Origin: Bradyrhizobium sp. 141 | GTDB lineage: Bacteria > Pseudomonadota > Alphaproteobacteria > Rhizobiales > Xanthobacteraceae | Direction: 5' to 3' | DNA length: 64,000 nucleotides | Assembly (NCBI RefSeq): GCF_023074055.1 | Contig: NZ_JADPKR010000114.1 | Span: forward strand, 1 to 64,000 | In this document: piece by piece, positions 59,730 through 64,000 of the stretch | How positions within the stretch are numbered: the stretch's first letter is position 1 | How the letters are laid out: every line of letters begins with the position of its first letter | The notes under the pieces: model-generated | What the model was told of the DNA's origin: nothing | What the model saw: only the letters and a program-made list of their open reading frames with translations | Database searches by the model: none | Program-made: the position numbers and the translations under genes

Positions 59730-60137
59730 TCAGCGCGAGCGCTTCGGCAACTTTGGCAGCTTGCCGGGGTTGAAGGCCGGGCGCTGCTCAGCCTGGTCAT
59801 GTGCCGGCGGCTGCTGTTCGGTGAGAATGAGCGTTCCCTGGAGGACCATTCCCGGCACTTGCTGTGCCGTCGCGGTGTAAGTCGCGATCTTGCCGGGGCA
59901 GTTTCCCTCGATGTCCAAAGTGAGCTCGTCGTCCACGCCGAACACCGTGGCCCGTCCGTCGGTATGACGCTTCGTCGACACCGTGGCGGTGAAGCGATCT
60001 CCATCGACCTGACACGAGCCGTGATAGGTCATCAGGCTGTCACGGCCCCAAATCTGTCCGTCCGCGACATGGACGATCCCGGTCCCCTGATCGAGCGGCG
60101 TTTTGTACCACGCCGCATATGTCCCGTCCTTGAGCAT
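59730..60137 (-). CDS. GrlR-like (T3SS regulator fold) protein
   Basis: A 135-aa protein starting MLKDGTYAAWYKTPLDQGTG. The strand order and the motifs GIVHVADGQIWGRDSLMTYHG and FTATVSTKRHTDG fit the GrlR family, an eight-stranded half-barrel described in type III secretion regulation but very frequent outside T3SS in rhizobia. The ATG at 60137 has GGGGAG upstream; an ATG at 60158 is the alternative. The C-terminus is Gln/Pro-rich. No T3SS gene is in the window. Confidence 0.75.
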   Translation of the reverse strand: MLKDGTYAAWYKTPLDQGTGIVHVADGQIWGRDSLMTYHGSCQVDGDRFTATVSTKRHTDGRATVFGVDDELTLDIEGNCPGKIATYTATAQQVPGMVLQGTLILTEQQPPAHDQAEQRPAFNPGKLPKLPKRSR

Positions 60138-60197
60138 GGGAGCAGTCTCCCCTGACATTCCCTCGCGATCATCCGCATGATTAGCGCTAAGAAAGCG

Positions 60198-60365
60198 TTA
60201 ATCACGCGGCCCGTGCCATTCCGGACGCTGCTTGCGCAGCTCGGCTTCAAGCTCCTCAACGATGCCGTGAAGCAGACACGCGGCAAGCGGGTCCGTAACC
60301 TCCCGTTCCAAACGCCGATAACGCGCGATCTGGCATTCCTGCTCTCTCAATTGGCGCTCTGTCAT
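60198..60365 (-). CDS. Small helical protein (55 aa)
   Basis: The frame reads MTERQLREQECQIARYRRLE then REVTDPLAACLLHGIVEELE and ends KQRPEWHGPRD. It is an amphipathic helix pair, and GGAGGG precedes the ATG at ten bases. It is probably co-transcribed with the GrlR-like gene (61 bases on). I see it as a recurrent small-protein type in this group; function unknown. Confidence 0.55.
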   Translation of the reverse strand: MTERQLREQECQIARYRRLEREVTDPLAACLLHGIVEELEAELRKQRPEWHGPRD

Positions 60366-60505
60366 CACACCGGCCCTCCGACTAACTGACGCGGAGACTA
60401 CCGGGCGGTTTCGTTAAAATTTTCGGATCATTTGAGATGGTTTCTGATTGGTAAAGACAACGCCGCGCGGAGCGGGGCCAAATCATCCCAAGGGCGGCCT
60501 CGCCT

Positions 60506-60907
60506 CTAAGAGGACAGACGAAGCCAGACGTCCTTGCTTGCCAGCGTGCCATCCGGCGTGGCGATCTCCATGTCCACGACGTGCAGGGAGCCGGGCTCAT
60601 CTCCATAGACGTACCGGAGGTGCCACACGAGACCCAGGTCCGGTGAAATGACAAAATCGTCCAATCCGTCGGTGATATCCCGAACGGCCTCGCGGTGGGT
60701 CAAGGGCGCGGAAAACATCGCATCGATCAAGTCGGCGAGGCTCATGCCCTCGACGAGCATGAATCGCGCGACCTCGTCACCGTAGACGTGCCGAAGCGCT
60801 GAAACGATCGAAGCGACGGCATCCGGATTCTTCAACGACACGGCAAAGCGGGCCTCCGAAGCCATCATGCCGGAGGCGGAATATTCTGCAAGCACAGCGA
60901 GCGCCAT
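60506..60907 (-). CDS. Hypothetical protein (133 aa)
   Basis: A mixed alpha/beta protein. A hydrophobic start (MALAVLAEYSASGMM) is followed by AVSLKNPDAVASIVSALRHVYGDEVARF and then LVWHLRYVYGDEPGSLHVVD. The repeated VYGDE sequence at about residues 42 and 100 hints at two half-repeats. There is no clear binding site at ATG 60907; ATG 60868 is an alternative. No family is recognised. Confidence 0.5.
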   Translation of the reverse strand: MALAVLAEYSASGMMASEARFAVSLKNPDAVASIVSALRHVYGDEVARFMLVEGMSLADLIDAMFSAPLTHREAVRDITDGLDDFVISPDLGLVWHLRYVYGDEPGSLHVVDMEIATPDGTLASKDVWLRLSS

Positions 60908-61016
60908 CCCGGAACAAGGGGCGGCCTCCGGCCTCGGCGCCCGGTGCCGGGACTTTCCGGCAGCTCGCCTTACCGACTATAAAACGCGCCGAATCGTACA
61001 GACGCGGCACCCGTGT

Positions 61017-63473
61017 CTAGAACGTCACCCGCATCCCCGCATAGAACGCGCGCGGCCGTGCAGGGCTGAGCGAGCGCGGATCGGTGAAGTCGTTGCCGCC
61101 GTTGGTGAAGTTGGGCAAGGCATCGCGGTCGAAGAATTGTCCGTAGGTCGCGTAGCGCTTGTCGAAGATGTTGTCGATCTTGCCATAGAGCTGGATGTTC
61201 TTCGTCACCTGATAGGAGGTGTGGAGATTGAACACCGTATAGGACGGCAGCTTGGTGTACTGGTTCGACTCGTCGCCGACCAGATACTGGCTGGAGACGA
61301 ACAGCGCATTGCCACCGACCTTCCAAACGTCGGTCACGGCATAGTCGATGCCGACTTTGACGCGGTGGCGCGGGATCGCGGGGAGCTGGTTGCCGGGTGA
61401 GACGTGGATGTTGTCGTTGCCGTCGGCAAACGGGCTTTCCGAGCCGAGCTCAAGGGGGTCAAGATAGCGCGCGTCGACGAAGGCGTAGCTCGCTTGGAAC
61501 TGGAGCGTGGGCGATTTGATGTTGATTTCGGCCTCGAGGCCCTGCCGGCGGGTCCGGCCGACATTTGTGAAATAGCCGAAGCCGGTTCGCCCGACGACGG
61601 GTACCGCAACAATGTCGTCGTAGTTGGTGGCGCGAAAGCCGCCAATCTTCCAGCCGAGGGTGCCGATGTTCAGCTCCTTGGTGCCCCGCAGGCCGGCTTC
61701 CACGGTCTTGGAGACGACCTGCTTGAGCGGCGGGTCAGAGACCAGAAACGCCGCGATCAGGCACGGGCGGGCTGGATCGGAGCAGCCTAGCTCGAGCGGC
61801 GTCGGCACGCGATTGGCCTCGGAATAACCGGCATAGGCGGTCAGTCCCGGCGTGATCTTGTAGGTGCCGCCGATCACCGGATTGAAGCGCGTGAAGGTAT
61901 GATCGCCGTTGAGATCGGTCCCGAGCTGATCCTCAAGCGTGATGCGCGCCACGTTGAAACGGCCGCCGCCGGTGACGGCGAAGGCATCCGTGATGTTGAA
62001 CGTGTCCATCGCATACAGGCCGTTATATTGATTGACGGTCCGCAGCGAGACGGGACCGGCGACTGTCGTCGGCTGGCCGGTCGGCCCCAGGAAGAGGCCG
62101 CTGCCGCTGACGACGTAGTTTTCTCCGATCGAGCCGATCTCGGCGGTGGCGTTGTAGCGCGTGACGCCGGCATCATAGCTCGCGCCCATCACGAAGCGGT
62201 TGTCGTGGCCAAACAACTGATCGGTGTTGGTGGCCTGCCCTGACACGCCGAAACTGGTCGAACGTATCGTGCTCCGGTCGATCTCGCCGAGGATGGTCCC
62301 CAACGGATACGGATTGACGAGCTGCGCGCCGTTCGTGCCATTCGCCGGCGTCGCGTCGTCGCCGAAGCACAGCAGCCCCAGGGCGGCGCATTCCTGCACG
62401 TCGGTCGGATTGCCGTCGACGAGCTTCTGCTCGTACCTGCGCACATGCGCGGTGCCTTCGAGCGTCCAGGTCGGCGTCGGATCGGCCTTACCGGTCAGAT
62501 TGAGATAGCCGACGCGGTTGGACGTGGTCTGCGGCGTGGTGTAGGTCGCGCCCCAATATTTGTCGAGCAGCTCGGCGGGAACGGTGGCGCTGGCGCCGAA
62601 ATCGTTCTTCGCGACGCCCATATTGGCGTGGAATTCGCTGTCGCCTGCCTTGTAGCCGACATCGCCGTAGAAGCGCCGCACGGTCGATTGGGAGAAATTG
62701 CGGAAGCCGTTGTCGCGCAGGCCTTCGAGCGCGGCGTAGACACCGTAGTTCTTGTCGACCTGCTTGCCCCATTGCGCCGAGCCCTGGATGCGGCCGAACG
62801 AGCCGCCCATCACGTCGATCTCGGCGCCCTGATAGGTAAAACCGTCCTTCATTTGCAAATTGATCGCGCCGCCCAATGCGTTGAGGCCGAAGGCGGGATT
62901 ATTGGTCACCAGCGTCACCGACCTGATCGCGGCGGTCGGGATCAGGTCCCAATTGACGGCATCCGAGAAGGCTTCGTTGATGCGGACGCCGTTCTGGTAA
63001 ACAGCAAGGCCTTGCGGCGTGCCCGTCACGGGCGAAGCGACGAAGCCCCGGAATTCGACGTCCGGCTGGAACGGATTGCCGGTGACTTCGGTGATGTTGA
63101 CGCCGGCGATGTTGTCGCGCAGCGCGTCGGTGACGTTCAGCGAGCCGGTGCGCTTGATCTGGCTGGCATCGACGGCGTTGATCGCCGAAGGGACCTTGTC
63201 GACATCGAGACCTCTGCCGGTGCCCGGCGCGGTCGGGTAGACGTAGATCCGCGTCCGGGGACTGGCGGACGACGCAGCGCCGATGCGCGCGACCGGCCGC
63301 GTGGGCGCGCTACGTCTCGCCACCGACGGCGGCGGCGCCGTCACTTCGACCGGCGGCAGATTCTGGACGTTGGTCTCCTCGTCTTGCGCGGCCCCGGCAG
63401 GGCTGGCGAACACCAGACCAGTCGACACCGAGGCCATCAACAAACGACGCTTGAACGAAAGAACCTTGCCCAT
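61017..63473 (-). CDS. TonB-dependent outer-membrane receptor
   Basis: An 818-aa receptor. The signal peptide ends at FASPAGAAQDEE; a proline-rich N-terminal extension precedes the plug domain (DVDKVPSAINAVDASQIKRT, then VTDALRDNIAGVNITEVTGN), and the barrel runs to a terminal Phe (FYAGMRVTF). The plug lacks a signalling extension, so it is a simple transporter. Substrate candidates are iron chelates, cobalamin or carbohydrates; the plug type (PDVEFRGFVASPVTGTPQGL) resembles receptors of unassigned function. A phased operator array lies about 120 bases upstream. AAGGG precedes the ATG. Confidence 0.88.
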   Translation of the reverse strand: MGKVLSFKRRLLMASVSTGLVFASPAGAAQDEETNVQNLPPVEVTAPPPSVARRSAPTRPVARIGAASSASPRTRIYVYPTAPGTGRGLDVDKVPSAINAVDASQIKRTGSLNVTDALRDNIAGVNITEVTGNPFQPDVEFRGFVASPVTGTPQGLAVYQNGVRINEAFSDAVNWDLIPTAAIRSVTLVTNNPAFGLNALGGAINLQMKDGFTYQGAEIDVMGGSFGRIQGSAQWGKQVDKNYGVYAALEGLRDNGFRNFSQSTVRRFYGDVGYKAGDSEFHANMGVAKNDFGASATVPAELLDKYWGATYTTPQTTSNRVGYLNLTGKADPTPTWTLEGTAHVRRYEQKLVDGNPTDVQECAALGLLCFGDDATPANGTNGAQLVNPYPLGTILGEIDRSTIRSTSFGVSGQATNTDQLFGHDNRFVMGASYDAGVTRYNATAEIGSIGENYVVSGSGLFLGPTGQPTTVAGPVSLRTVNQYNGLYAMDTFNITDAFAVTGGGRFNVARITLEDQLGTDLNGDHTFTRFNPVIGGTYKITPGLTAYAGYSEANRVPTPLELGCSDPARPCLIAAFLVSDPPLKQVVSKTVEAGLRGTKELNIGTLGWKIGGFRATNYDDIVAVPVVGRTGFGYFTNVGRTRRQGLEAEINIKSPTLQFQASYAFVDARYLDPLELGSESPFADGNDNIHVSPGNQLPAIPRHRVKVGIDYAVTDVWKVGGNALFVSSQYLVGDESNQYTKLPSYTVFNLHTSYQVTKNIQLYGKIDNIFDKRYATYGQFFDRDALPNFTNGGNDFTDPRSLSPARPRAFYAGMRVTF

Positions 63474-63585
63474 CCCCGCCTTCCCTTCCGTGACCACCGG
63501 CTGTTTTGATTTTCGCCGATTGGTCGAGACGAGTGTATTCGGCCGCAATGGGTGCGCCAGCCACAAAAGGTCAGGCAATATCCGC

Positions 63586-63632
63586 TCCCGATTTCCCGAC
63601 TAAATCGGGAATTTTTCCCGATCGCGTCGGGC
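63586..63632. promoter_or_regulatory. Phased TCCCGA/TCGGGA operator array
   Basis: Half-sites TCCCGA (63594), TCGGGA (63605), TCCCGA (63616) and TCGGGC (63627) start exactly 11 bases apart, alternating in direction, with one additional TCCCGA at 63586. The centre ATCGGGAA-TTT-TTCCCGAT is a perfect palindrome. It lies between the histidine-kinase stop and the TonB receptor promoter. Confidence 0.6.
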
Positions 63633-63636
63633 GCGA

Positions 63637-64000
63637 TCAGGCAGCTGCCGTCGGAACCAGCGCTTCGACGGTCAAGCCGCCGGCACCGGAGACGACGTTG
63701 AGCGTGCCACCCAGCGCCAGAATCCGCTCCCGCATGCCGACGAGGCCGAAGCCGAGCTTCTGGCCCGGCTCCATGCCGCGGCCATTGTCGCTGACCCGCA
63801 CCCGGGCGCAGCCGCGGCCGTCGTGCGCCATCTGTTCCACCGGCTCGATGACGACATTGACCGAGGTCGCCCCGGCGTGGCGGAACACGTTGGTGAGCGC
63901 CTCCTGCACGATGCGGTAGATGGTCAGATCGGCGGTTTCGCCGGTGACCCCAAGCGACGGCGAGATCACGGTCTCGATCGCGACATCGGGATGCGACTCC
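63637..64000 (-). CDS. Two-component sensor histidine kinase, 3' part only
   Basis: The coding sequence enters at the right edge (ESHPDVAIETVISPSL in frame) and ends at 63637. It is the HATPase_c domain of a NarX/UhpB-type kinase: ADLTIYRIVQEALTNVFRHA (N-box), VSDNGRGME (G1) and FGLVGMRERILALGGTLNV (G2). The dimerisation and sensor parts lie beyond the window. A LuxR/NarL-type response regulator usually accompanies such kinases and might act on the nearby operator array. Confidence 0.85.
   Translation of the reverse strand, partial: ESHPDVAIETVISPSLGVTGETADLTIYRIVQEALTNVFRHAGATSVNVVIEPVEQMAHDGRGCARVRVSDNGRGMEPGQKLGFGLVGMRERILALGGTLNVVSGAGGLTVEALVPTAAA

Noticed and set aside
59580..60004. Upstream extension of the glycoside hydrolase frame
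   Set aside because: It overlaps the GrlR-like gene on the same strand, and the Tat signal with binding site at 59578 gives a natural start.

Overview
The window looks like a chromosomal segment of a Bradyrhizobium-type alphaproteobacterium (Rhizobiales, Nitrobacteraceae). The grounds are uniformly high GC, alphaproteobacterial families (GcrA-like regulator, phasin, DUF6894, DUF3606, GrlR-like protein, MoxR/VWA pair), a consensus EcfG general-stress promoter, many very short basic proteins, and dispersed inverted repeats of a kind I associate with this group. The assignment rests on family recognition, not on a search. I saw no rRNA, tRNA, CRISPR array, transposase or integrase.

Layout. 0-10 kb is an accessory-looking belt of small genes: DUF3606, a free-standing LigD-type DNA ligase domain, an SRAP protein, a DUF6894 protein, several 34-90 aa proteins, a GT4 glycosyltransferase and two stress proteins, interleaved with inverted repeats. 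10-13 kb holds an NRAMP-related transporter and an arginase. 13-19.2 kb is a divergent module: FecR-domain secreted protein plus a CHASE2-PAS-GGDEF-EAL c-di-GMP protein on one side and a TpsB/FhaC outer-membrane transporter on the other. 19-22.7 kb has a hydrolase, a cytochrome c and a phasin. 22.8-25.1 kb is a regulatory locus with a GcrA-like protein divergent from an S24/LexA-fold repressor; three copies of a TTCCG-N5-CGGAA-type motif lie in its promoters. 25-29 kb has a quinone oxidoreductase and a MoxR-VWA pair. 29-31.2 kb is lower in GC and carries an unrecognised 457-aa protein.

31.4-45.9 kb is a purine acquisition and catabolism block: nucleoside deaminase, Tsx-like porin, BMP/Nup-type nucleoside ABC transporter, an 8-oxoguanine-deaminase-like amidohydrolase, a two-gene xanthine dehydrogenase whose iron-sulfur and molybdenum parts are fused, a fused OHCU decarboxylase/HIU hydrolase, the allantoinase PuuE and an abutting DUF3830 gene. 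Together they would take nucleosides to bases, xanthine, urate and allantoate; a urate oxidase is not in the window. The ABC ATPase has an in-frame TAA at codon 32, upstream of its Walker A.

46.3-47.5 kb is repeat-dominated non-coding DNA. 47.6-56.3 kb carries a ClC channel, class II aldolase, MarC protein, ferritin-like DUF892 protein, Hsp20, Lon protease and HU. 56.6-57.9 kb is a thiolase split by a one-base frameshift. The right end has a Tat-exported GH1 glucosidase, a GrlR-like protein, a TonB-dependent receptor preceded by helically phased TCCCGA half-sites, and the 3' part of a histidine kinase cut by the window edge.

Two otherwise well-conserved genes are broken by single-base events (33876 and about 57230), so either recent gene decay or residual assembly error should be considered.
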